From the NCBI GenBank assembly GCA_034008185.1, contig CM067084.1, forward strand, positions 9,319,385-9,383,384: a stretch of 64,000 nucleotides of DNA, read 5' to 3'. Origin of the DNA: Gorsachius magnificus (taxonomy: Eukaryota > Chordata > Aves > Pelecaniformes > Ardeidae). The position numbers and the translations under genes were made by a program. The first letter of the stretch is position 1. Each line of letters begins with the position of its first letter. A model generated the notes under the pieces. That model did not search any database and had not been told where the DNA came from. It was given only the letters and a program-made list of their open reading frames with translations. Shown piece after piece: positions 14,552 through 21,307 of this stretch.

Positions 14552-14563
14552 TTCCACCCCCTT
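14552..14563 (-). promoter_or_regulatory. Polypurine tract (plus-strand primer site)
   Basis: On the minus strand the 12 bases AAGGGGGTGGAA directly abut the TG that starts the 3' LTR. In retroviruses this RNase H-resistant purine run primes plus-strand DNA synthesis, and this is the expected position. It lies just after the env stop codon. Confidence 0.85.
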
Positions 14564-14565
14564 GC

Positions 14566-15267
14566 TCAAGGGACCACTTCCACTGGGGCTGGCGAAGCTG
14601 AAGGTGTCCGTTTGGGCTTGTGGGGTGTAGGGCAGGGTAATTTACAGAGGCATGCAATAAACACATACAGAAAAAGGAATAAACATATCCCTACAATAAT
14701 GCTTTGAATCAGGTGTCCCACTCATCCTGTCAGGGAATTAAACCACTCGGCCAGCCAGGCACCACCAGCAGACTGTTTCATTTGATACACTAAGTCCTGG
14801 AGATATTGAATGTTGTCCTCTAGGCTGGCTGATGCATCAGTTATGTTGAACCAACACATGCCCTCAAAATCAGAGCAGTGTGTATGGTGTCAAAGAAGGA
14901 CATAGTCCACCACCAATCCATTTTGTAATGTTCCTTGGTGTACAGCCGTTACCTACTCAGGAAAAAATAGCAATGAAGAACATTAATATCAAAAGCACTT
15001 AGCATAGTATAATTCTGTAATACAGCTACTGGGGTTGGCATGCCCATGGAACACGCTGTCGAAAAGATCTGCAGCTGTTAATCCTCCCTCAGTACAGAAG
15101 GCCAATGAGTTAGTTACAGTAGACGCCAACCAAATCCAAGTATTTACATGTTGATGTCATGGAAGTGTATCCAGGGCACGCGCTTGTAGTACAAGACTAC
15201 AAAGCATAATGAGCCAACCTGTGATACGGGACAGAAGCAGGAGTGTCATCTCCTTCCAGTAATACAT
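14566..15267 (-). pseudogene. Defective retroviral env (signal/SU start joined to TM end)
   Basis: Envelope glycoprotein remnant. From the ATG at 15267 a hydrophobic leader is followed by an SU-like N-terminus with a W-x-W-L-A motif and a nearby cysteine, fading around 15045. The middle of SU and the furin region are missing. From about 14950 a transmembrane-subunit frame carries LQNGLVVDY (immunosuppressive-domain-like), then a C-x6-C-W motif where gamma-type envelopes have C-x6-C-C, a heptad-rich stretch, a membrane-proximal tryptophan region, a membrane span and a short basic tail ending at the stop at 14566. In-frame stops interrupt the leader/SU junction, the segment before C-x6-C, and the region before the membrane span. 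At about 235 codons it is far below a full env of 500-650. It cannot make a functional envelope. Confidence 0.82.
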
Positions 15268-15355
15268 AGACCATTGCTCCAGCGCCTTCAGCTACTGTCA
15301 CCCCAGGTTTGATAAACTGGTGTGGGTTAATTGCCCACACAGATTGCAGAGCTTA
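15197..15355 (-). pseudogene. pol remnant: C-terminal end of integrase
   Basis: A minus-strand frame ending at a TAG (15197-15199) reads like a retroviral integrase C-terminal domain: an aromatic and basic stretch, then KPGVTV, GAGAMVYVLLEGD and PVPYHRL-type spacing before the stop. It overlaps the env start by about 70 nt in a different frame, the usual pol/env arrangement. A stop lies just upstream at about 15355 and CR1 sequence begins soon after, so the catalytic core is not present here. The assignment rests on context and general domain appearance. Confidence 0.62.
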
Positions 15356-15379
15356 TGGCCTGCACTTTTTCAGGTTGAA

Positions 15380-18100
15380 CTTCAATTCATGGTGGGGCAA
15401 CTCGCATAACTGGGGGATTGCGATGGACGGTTATAGGCTGTTATGCAGGGAAAAAGGTGGAGTCGTTGCACTATGTATTAAGGAAAACCTTGAATGTATC
15501 AAAGTCAACTGTGGTGATTGTGAATGCTCTATCAAATGCTCTGGGTTAAAATCGGAGAGGTCACCTCCAAGCAGGATCTTACAGTGCGCATTTGCTACTG
15601 ACCTCCAAACCACGATGACAAAGCTGACGAAGCAATATTTGGGGCACTAAAGCAAGCTTCTGGTCAACAGAACCTGGTTCTTACAGGTGACTTCAACTAC
15701 GTAGATGTTTGCTAGAGGAACGTTACAGCAGCTCACATGTCATCCATCAAGTTCCTGGAATGCATAGAGGACTGTTTCCTCATACAAGTGTTAGATCTGC
15801 CAACCAGGAATGAGGCACTGCTGAATTTGCTATTCACAAACCAAGAAAACCCGCTTTGTAATATCACTGTTAGTAACAGCCTTGGCTGCAGTGATCACAA
15901 TATTGTGGAGTTCAGGATCCTGCTGAGCAGGCTGAAGGTTAGTACCAAGACAAGGGTTCTAGATTTTAGAAGAGCAAACTTCAGCTCGCTCAGAGCTCGG
16001 TTGGGAGGGATTCTGTGGGATGCTTCCATGGAGGATAAAAGGAGCTAGTGAGTGCTGGGAGTTCTTCAAGAACGCTCTCTTGGAAGCATAAAACCAGTTT
16101 ATCCCCTATAAAGGAAAGGGAAGTGGAGCAAGAGGCCCCCTTGGCTCAACCACAAGCTCCTGGGTCTGCTCAATACCAAAAAAGAAGCATACCAGAGATG
16201 GAGAAGTAGAAGATTATCCATTGAGAACTACAAGGGCATTGCCAGAGCATGCAGAGTTGCAGTTAGAAAAGCAAAAGCTCACCTTGTGAAACTGGCCAGA
16301 GATGTCAAAAATCACAAGAAAGGGTTCTTCAGGTATGTAAACTACAAGGAGAAACAGAAGGAAAACATAGGCTCACTGTTGAACAGAAGAGGTGAATCAG
16401 TCACCGACAATGCTGAAATGGCAGAGGTTCTCAACACTTTCTTCACCTCTGACTTTACCAACACTGTCGGGTCCCAGGCTTTGGGAATGAAAATCCAGGT
16501 TGATCCAAACACAGACCCACCATCAGTGAAGGAAGAGTTGGTATGTGAATTACTGCAGGAGCTTGACCCCTACAAATGGGTGGATGGCGTCAGGGCCCAT
16601 CAAAGGCTGTTGAGAGATGTCATTGTGAGGCCATTCTCCATAGTCTTTGAGAAGTTGTGGAGATTGTGGGATGTCCTAGAGGACTGGAGGAGGTGAATGT
16701 TAGCCCTATCTACAAGATGGGCTCAAGGGAGGATCTGGGTAATTATAGGCCCATCAGTCTTACTTCAGTCCCTGAGAAAGTTATGGAACAAATCGTCCTG
16801 GGGGCCATCACAAGTCAAATGAAGCATGTGATTGGGAAAAGCCAACACAGCTTCACTAAGGGCAGATTGTGCCTGACAAATCTGGTGGCCTTCTGTGATA
16901 AAGTGACCCACTCGGTTGACATGGGGTGAGCGGTGGACATTATTTACCTGGACTTCTCCAAGGCTATCGACATGGTTCCCCACAGCCTGTTCCTGGAGAA
17001 ATTGATGTGTTATGGCCTAAATAAGTGGTCTGTGTGGTGGGTGCAGTATTGACTGACAGGCCGCACCCAAAGGGTGGTGGTAAATAGCTCTTTTTCAAAC
17101 TGGCAACCCATCACAAGTGGGGTCCCCCAGGGATCGATATTGGGCCCAACGTTATTCAATATCTTCATAAGTGATCTGGATGATGGTATCAAGTGTAGCC
17201 TGATGAAGTTAGCAGATGACACCAAACTGAGTGGGGAAGTAGACACTCTGTAAGGGAGAGCCACCCTGCAGGAAGAGCTGGATAGGCTGGAAGAGTGGGT
17301 AACAAGAACCTCATGAAGTTCAACATGGACAAGTGTAAAGTCTTGCACCTGGGAAAACACAATCCAAGAGTGCACTGCAGACTGGGATCCACCTGGCTGG
17401 AGAGCAGCTCTGTGGAAAGGGACCTGAGGGTCCTGGTGGACAGGAAGCTCAATATGAGTGAACAGAGTTCTGCTGCGGCCAAGGCCAATAGGATGCTGGG
17501 TTGCATCAAAAAGGTCATCACCACCAGAGATAAAGAAGTCATTATCCCGCTCTACTCAGCGCTTGTCAGGCCACACCTGGAATACTGTGTACAGTTCTGG
17601 TCCCCACTATACAAAAAAAATTTGAACAGGCTGGAGGGGGTCCAGAGAAGGGCCACCAAGATGATCAAAGGCCTGGGAAGCCTGCCATGTGAGGATGGGC
17701 TGAGAGAGCTGGGTTTGTTCAGCCTTGAGAAAAGGAGGCTCAGAGGAGATCTCATCACCATGTACTAGTACCTAAGGGGTAGCTGCAAAGAAGATGGAGA
17801 CTCCCTTTTTCCACGGAGTCACATGGAGAGGACAAGGGGGAATGGACACAAGTTGCTCTTGGGGAGATTCCATTTGGACATGAGAGGGAAGTTTTTTGCA
17901 GTGAGAACAGTCAACCATTGGAATAATCTCCCCAGGGATGTGGTTGACTCTGCGACACTGGACGCTTTTAAGACTCAGCTGGACAGGGTGCTGGGCCATC
18001 TCATCTAGACTGTGCTCTTGCCTAGAAAGGTTGGACCAGACGATCCTTGAGGTCCGTTCCAACCTGCTATTCTATGATTCTACGACGGACTCTATGATTC
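15380..18100 (+). mobile_element. CR1 LINE, long 5'-truncated copy with endonuclease and RT remains
   Basis: A 2.7-kb CR1 copy inserted antisense to the provirus. It starts inside the endonuclease domain (WWGNSHNW and AMDGYRL near 15390-15440; LTGDFNYVDVC near 15683-15714; LGCSDHNIVEF near 15882-15911). The reverse transcriptase follows: [18 protein letters not shown] (16741-16794), YLDFSKAID (about 16945-16971), [11 protein letters not shown] (about 17116-17148) and the catalytic ADD at 17212-17220. The C-terminal region ([29 protein letters not shown]) and the TTCTATGATTCT tail end it. Stops at about 16927, 17051, 17251 and 17766 and frameshifts near 15540, 16690 and 17300 disable it. The catalytic aspartates remain but the usual Phe before ADD is shifted to Met-Lys-Leu context. 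Confidence 0.93.
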
Positions 18101-18295
18101 AGTTTGATGTTGGGTTTGCGACACCAAGAACGCTTGTCCCAGTGCGATCTCCTCGAGGTACAGCACAGGTACTCCTCACAGATACCTGCAACACAAGAAC
18201 TCGAGAATCTGCTATCAACAAAGCACGTAAAAGAAGAGGAGCAGTTGGGGTGCAGAACCATCCGCCATTCCTGGGGGTTATTACGTGAATCTCCA
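18101..18295. other. Unassigned segment between CR1 and CpG-rich block
   Basis: About 195 bp lacking CR1 similarity, of ordinary base composition. The minus strand is open through it, but I recognise no domain. Its position suggests retroviral sequence, either LTR/leader or pol of the host provirus or of the nested element, yet it matches neither LTR visible in this window. Confidence 0.4.
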
Positions 18296-18512
18296 CCTCT
18301 GGACCAAGGGGCTGTGGCCCTTGCTGCCCCGCCAGCGGGAGCGAGGTGGCTGCCCACGGGGCGGCGCGGCGGAGGGCTGGAAGCGGCGGGAGCCCGGCCG
18401 GCGGCCACACTGCAGCCCCACGGGGCACAGGTTTCGCAGCATGATCGAGCTGAGACGGTTCCTGGGCACCGGCCGCGATGTCAGGAGCTTCAGCTTCCAG
18501 CACGGGCTGTAA
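18285..18512 (+). pseudogene. MBD-like (methyl-CpG-binding-domain) coding fragment
   Basis: A 75-residue frame whose residues from about 18351 to 18509 resemble an MBD. It has Cys-Pro (18351-18356), then GWKRRE (18375-18392), CSPTGHRFRS, IELRRFLG, and a terminal D-V-x-S-F-S-F-x-x-G, followed by TAA at 18510-18512. The family pattern is GWxR, then SPxGxxxRSKxELxRYLG, then DLxxFDFxxG, and MBD1 is the closest by eye. The Phe-Arg-Ser around the conserved DNA-contact arginine is kept. The loop between GWKRRE and SPTG is about 10 residues shorter than in MBD1, so the DNA-reading loop with its Asp and Tyr is missing. Known MBD proteins bind methylated CpG. This fragment probably does not, and may be a truncated gene copy. 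It lies antisense to the provirus and in the same orientation as the following CR1. Confidence 0.55.
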
Positions 18513-18770
18513 CGCTCCGGCCCCCCAGGCTGGGGGGGCCCCCGTGGCAGCCGAGCCCCGGCTGCGGAGGAACGGCTGGGCGGGGCTGAGGAGACCCTGC
18601 TCCCGCCGGGGCTCGGCCCTCGCCGGAGCCTCCCCGGGGCTTGGCGGAGCAGTGCCTGGCTCTTGGAGCGGGAGGTGAGGCGGGGGCCAAGCGCAGGGTC
18701 CGGCTGCTTGGCTGGAGGGGAGGGTGGCGCCCAGCGGGTGGCGGGGCCAGGGGCCATCGGCTTTTTGGCA
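18296..18770. other. CpG-rich (CpG-island-like) block
   Basis: G+C and CpG density are far above the rest of the window, with dense CGG, CCGG and GCGC words. The MBD-like frame lies in its left half. On the plus strand a consensus-like splice donor, GGAG then GTGAGG, sits at 18671-18680. Sequence resembling a branch site plus acceptor (CTAAC, a T-rich stretch, then CAG at 18791-18793) lies just beyond the block. It may derive from the 5' end of a host gene. CR1 5' UTRs are also GC-rich and cannot be excluded for the right half. Confidence 0.7.
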
Positions 18771-18796
18771 TAGGCGCTAACTTTTGCTGTCAGTGA

Positions 18797-19020
18797 AATG
18801 TTTCTGATGCTGGATATAAGGAAGAAATTCTCTACAATGAGGGTGGTGAAACACTGGAACGGGTTGCCCAGAGAGGTGGTGGAGACCCCATCCCTGGGAA
18901 CATTCAAGGCCAGGTTGCTGTGAGCAACCTGATCTGGTTAGCGGTGTCCCTGCTCACTGCAGGGGGGTTGGACTAGATGGCCTCTAGGGGTCCCTTCCAA
19001 CCCAAAACATCCTGGTTCAG
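18797..19020 (+). mobile_element. CR1 LINE 3' fragment (tandem copy 1)
   Basis: This is the CR1 3' terminal 220 bp: GGATATAAGGAAGAAATTCT, GGTGGTGAAACACTGGAACG, GTTGCCCAGAGAGGTGG and GATGGCCTCTAGGGGTCCC. It closely matches 19533-19745, with a roughly 12-bp gap where the other copy reads GATGGGGCTCTG. It lacks the terminal ATTCTATGATTCT repeat and runs straight into the next CR1 copy. Confidence 0.92.
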
Positions 19021-19024
19021 GGTA

Positions 19025-19757
19025 ACCCCCAGTATCAGTACAGGCTGGGGGAAGAAAGGATCGAGAGCAGCCCTGCCGAGAAGGACTTAGGGTGCTGGTG
19101 GATGAAAAGCTGGACATGAGCCGGCCATGGGCGCTGGCAGCCCAGAAGGCCAACCGTACCCTGGGCTGCATCAGGAGAAGTGTGGCCAGCAGGTCGAGGG
19201 AGGTGATTCTGCCCTTCTGCTCTGCTCTGGTGAGACCTCACCTGGAGTACTGCGTCCAGCTCTGGAGCCCTCAGCACAAGAAGGACATGGAACTGTTGGA
19301 GCGGGTCCAGAGGAGGGCTACAAAAATGATCCGAGGGCTGGAGCACCTCTCCTATGAGGACAGGCTGAGGGAGTTGGGCTTGTTCAGCCTGGAGAAGAGA
19401 AGGCTGCAGGGAGACCTGATTGTGGCCTTTCAGTACCTAAAGGGGGCCTATAGGAAAGATGGGGACAATCTTTTTAGTAGGGCCAGCTGTGTCAGGACAA
19501 GGGGTAATGGTTTTAAACTGAAGTAGGGTAGGTTTAGACTGGATATAAGGAGGAAATTCTTTACAATGATGGTGGTGAAACACTGGAACGGGTTGCCCAG
19601 AGAGGTGGTGGAGGCCCCATCCCTGGGAACATTCAAGGCCAGGTTGGATGGGGCTCTGAGCAACCCGATCTGGTTAGTGGTGTCCCTGCTCCCTGCAGGG
19701 GGGTTGGACTAGATGGCCTCTAGGGGTCCCTTCCAACCCAAAACATTCTATGATTCT
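19025..19757 (+). mobile_element. CR1 LINE 3' fragment (tandem copy 2)
   Basis: A 5'-truncated CR1 copy keeping the end of ORF2: [43 protein letters not shown] and [14 protein letters not shown] lie within the open frame 19092-19526. It ends with the 3' UTR and an ATTCTATGATTCTG tail. The ORF2 end is interrupted by TAG at about 19524. It belongs to the same subfamily as 18797-19020 and 53329-53486, judged by the shared GATGGCCTCTAGGGGTCCC end, and differs from the 825-1296 copy. Confidence 0.93.
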
Positions 19758-20362
19758 GTAATCCCATTTATTTCTGATCGTGGAACACCGGCTTGTATGG
19801 AGTCATTCCATATTTGTTTCCCCGTCACCCATGCTGTAAGTCCTTTCAGTTTTGCCATCTTTCCTTTATTCACCACCCAAACAGATGGTCCTGAAATTAC
19901 AGCCCCAATTTCCCTCAAGGTGCCTGCATTACCCGTAGCATTTGTCACTGCTGGCATAATGAAGGGTTTTCGTGAGGCAGGCGCTCCTCTCAAAAACTGC
20001 GTTTTGATACTTCTGGTTACTGCTACCCTGTCCGGATTGGATCCCCTAACCAATGCACGAGCCATGGCTGTTATCAAAATGTTCCCAGGCATAGCAGAGC
20101 AAGGTGATAAGCAGTACAGCGGTACAGCAAGCAGCAAAAGCGGAAAGCAGCCACTAATGAGCACTAGACTCGTAACAGTAAGGCAAGCAAGCCCCATGGC
20201 AAGCACAGGAGCCTGCCTGTTAGTAGCTAAACAGCAATAACAGCTATAAATTCTATCTAGCGCATTCCATTCAAACCTTTTGAGCCCCATGTTGGGTGCC
20301 AAAAAGGACTGACTGTCATGGTTTAACCCCAGCCGGCAGCTAAGCACCATGCAGCTACTCAC
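19748..20362 (-). pseudogene. Unrecognised ERV leader open frame with a hydrophobic span
   Basis: An uninterrupted minus-strand frame of about 204 codons that runs from the LTR remnant through the tRNA-Lys site and leader and into the CR1 tail. The nominal start is therefore not meaningful. A later ATG at about 20191 is more plausible. A strong 30-residue hydrophobic stretch lies at about 20100-20206, followed by a basic region and two potential N-glycosylation sites. That layout (membrane span or signal, then glycosylated part) would suit an env leader or a small accessory membrane protein rather than gag. I recognise no family. The plus strand is also open for 175 codons here, so an open frame alone is weak evidence. 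Confidence 0.35.
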
Positions 20363-20390
20363 TCACTCCCCCACCCCCCTGCCGTTCATT
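19760..20390 (-). mobile_element. Nested ERV remnant: LTR end, tRNA-Lys PBS and leader
   Basis: On the minus strand about 70 bp ending GGTTAAACCATGACA (plus 20314-20388) look like the U5 end of a common avian ERV LTR. A spacer of about 12 bases follows, then a tRNA-Lys primer-binding site and a leader or coding region to 19760, cut off by CR1. The first part of its LTR is missing, and the junction with host-provirus gag is at about 20390. A lysine primer is typical of class II (ERVK/betaretrovirus-like) elements, so this is probably a truncated insertion into, or recombination with, the serine-primed provirus. Confidence 0.68.
20284..20301 (-). promoter_or_regulatory. Primer-binding site, tRNA-Lys(1,2) type
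   Basis: The minus strand reads TGGCACCCAACATGGGGC. The canonical site complementary to the 3' end of tRNA-Lys(1,2) is TGGCGCCCAACGTGGGGC, so 16 of 18 bases agree. Both differences are CG to CA, as expected from deamination of methylated CpG. The site lies about 12 nt downstream of the LTR-like end. Confidence 0.78.
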
Positions 20391-20391
20391 A

Positions 20392-20809
20392 GCAATACGC
20401 GCTATCAACCGTTCTGCAGTATCTTGCAGCCCATGGCACCACCTGAGTAGTTAATTACTTCTTGTGCAATCGCCTTTGCATCTTGTAAAGTCCTGACTTT
20501 CTTTTCCAGTTCTCTCATTTTACTCCGTAATGCAACAACTTCATGGTCAGGAGCTCTAAGACCAGTAACTGATAACCATCCCTATCTCCCCACTAACTTG
20601 TGAGAAGAATCTGGTGCGGCTTTCCATGGTAACCTGCACATAGCCGTATCAGTTGTCTGGGGGTTAACCACCGCCCCATCATCTATTTCAGGCCATGCTT
20701 CAGAGCCAGGGAAGTGGCTGCGGGGACCCAGTTCTCAGTACTGGGCCATCCCGGAATGCAGGGATTCGCCATCGTGGCCCCCCCAGTTCCCAACTTCTTT
20801 GCCAGCCAT
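20392..20809 (-). pseudogene. Decayed gag N-terminal remnant
   Basis: The minus-strand ATG at 20809 is in an excellent Kozak context (ACCATGG) and lies only 17 nt past the primer-binding site. One frame continues for over 110 codons with two stops (a TGA at about 20737 and a TAG at about 20587). It then shifts frame near 20420 and stops matching at the LTR remnant. A charged, heptad-like segment encoded at about 20460-20545, with regularly spaced Leu and Val between Lys/Arg/Glu, predicts a coiled coil, as occurs near the start of some retroviral Gag proteins. No matrix or capsid signature is recognisable, so the gag assignment rests mainly on position. Confidence 0.55.
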
Positions 20810-20826
20810 GGTATGGCTGTTCCTAG

Positions 20827-20844
20827 ATCCTGCTGACTACACCA
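20827..20844 (-). promoter_or_regulatory. Primer-binding site, tRNA-Ser type
   Basis: The minus strand reads TGGTGTAGTCAGCAGGAT. The complement of the 3' end of vertebrate tRNA-Ser(AGA) is TGGCGTAGTCGGCAGGAT, so 16 of 18 bases agree. The two differences are CG to TG and CG to CA, i.e. both at CpG. It lies two nt inside the U5 end if the LTR ends CACACA at 20847, as in typical retroviruses. Confidence 0.85.
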
Positions 20845-20846
20845 AA

Positions 20847-21302
20847 TGTGTGAGCTGGCACAGGCAGGATGCAGGAACAACCACAAAACCACAGCTGAAA
20901 TGCAAAGAGTAAATTTATTTTCGTTACCTTGTGAACTGGAGGATCCCTGAAGCAGCACCTGGGCAGAGGCACAGAAGCGGAAATGCAGACATCGCGGAGC
21001 TTGGTCCTTGCTAGAGGATCACCGAACCTGCTGGTTTTGCCCATATTTGAGGGATTTGCGCAGGTGTAATTTACCCCTGTGCTTTCATTTTTCCCACAGC
21101 AGGGCAGGAATCTCTGGCACATTCAACAGGGTGTCTCTCAGTCTATCACAGGCCTATATTATCTAAACACAGATGTTCTACTTGTCCAACACACAAGGCC
21201 AAACAACAGTTAGTATGAGATGTGTGTTTTTCGACACCCCAGCTGCAAGTCACTGGAGCGTGTTTACAATTCTCCTCGCCAATCTTCTGTTATTTTCCCA
21301 CA
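20847..21302 (-). mobile_element. Right (5') LTR of the minus-strand endogenous retrovirus
   Basis: About 456 bp paired with 14107-14551. On the minus strand it starts TGTGGGAAAATAACAG and ends CACACA next to the tRNA-Ser primer-binding site, which defines it as the 5' LTR. The polyadenylation signal is at 20914-20919 (plus-strand TTTATT). It has an 11-bp segment near 21039 that is missing in the left LTR. No clear TATA box is recognisable by eye. Confidence 0.92.
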
Positions 21303-21307
21303 GGGGG
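21303..21307. repeat. Target-site duplication (right copy), GGGGG
   Basis: Five G residues immediately outside the right LTR, matching the G run outside the left LTR. Simple composition lowers certainty. Confidence 0.6.

Larger units (their letters stand above)
14107..21302 (-). mobile_element. Nested, defective endogenous retrovirus (provirus)
   Basis: Two LTRs in direct orientation bound 6.3 kb of internal sequence. Minus-strand order: 5' LTR 20847-21302; tRNA-Ser primer-binding site 20827-20844; gag start 20809; gag remnant to about 20392; inserted material 15380-20390; integrase C-terminus 15197-15355; env 14566-15267; polypurine tract 14552-14563; 3' LTR 14107-14551. GGGGG flanks both ends. 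Most of gag, protease, reverse transcriptase and RNase H is missing or replaced by insertions. Class is uncertain: a 5-bp target duplication and serine primer suggest a class III-like (ERVL/HERV-S-like) lineage, whereas the env transmembrane part is of gammaretroviral type. It is not functional: every viral frame has stops or deletions. Confidence 0.88.

Noticed and set aside
18281..18907. 208-codon minus-strand open frame across the GC-rich block
   Set aside because: GC-rich DNA has few stop codons in any frame. The translation is low-complexity Pro/Arg/Ser, and the frame runs across a CR1 boundary.
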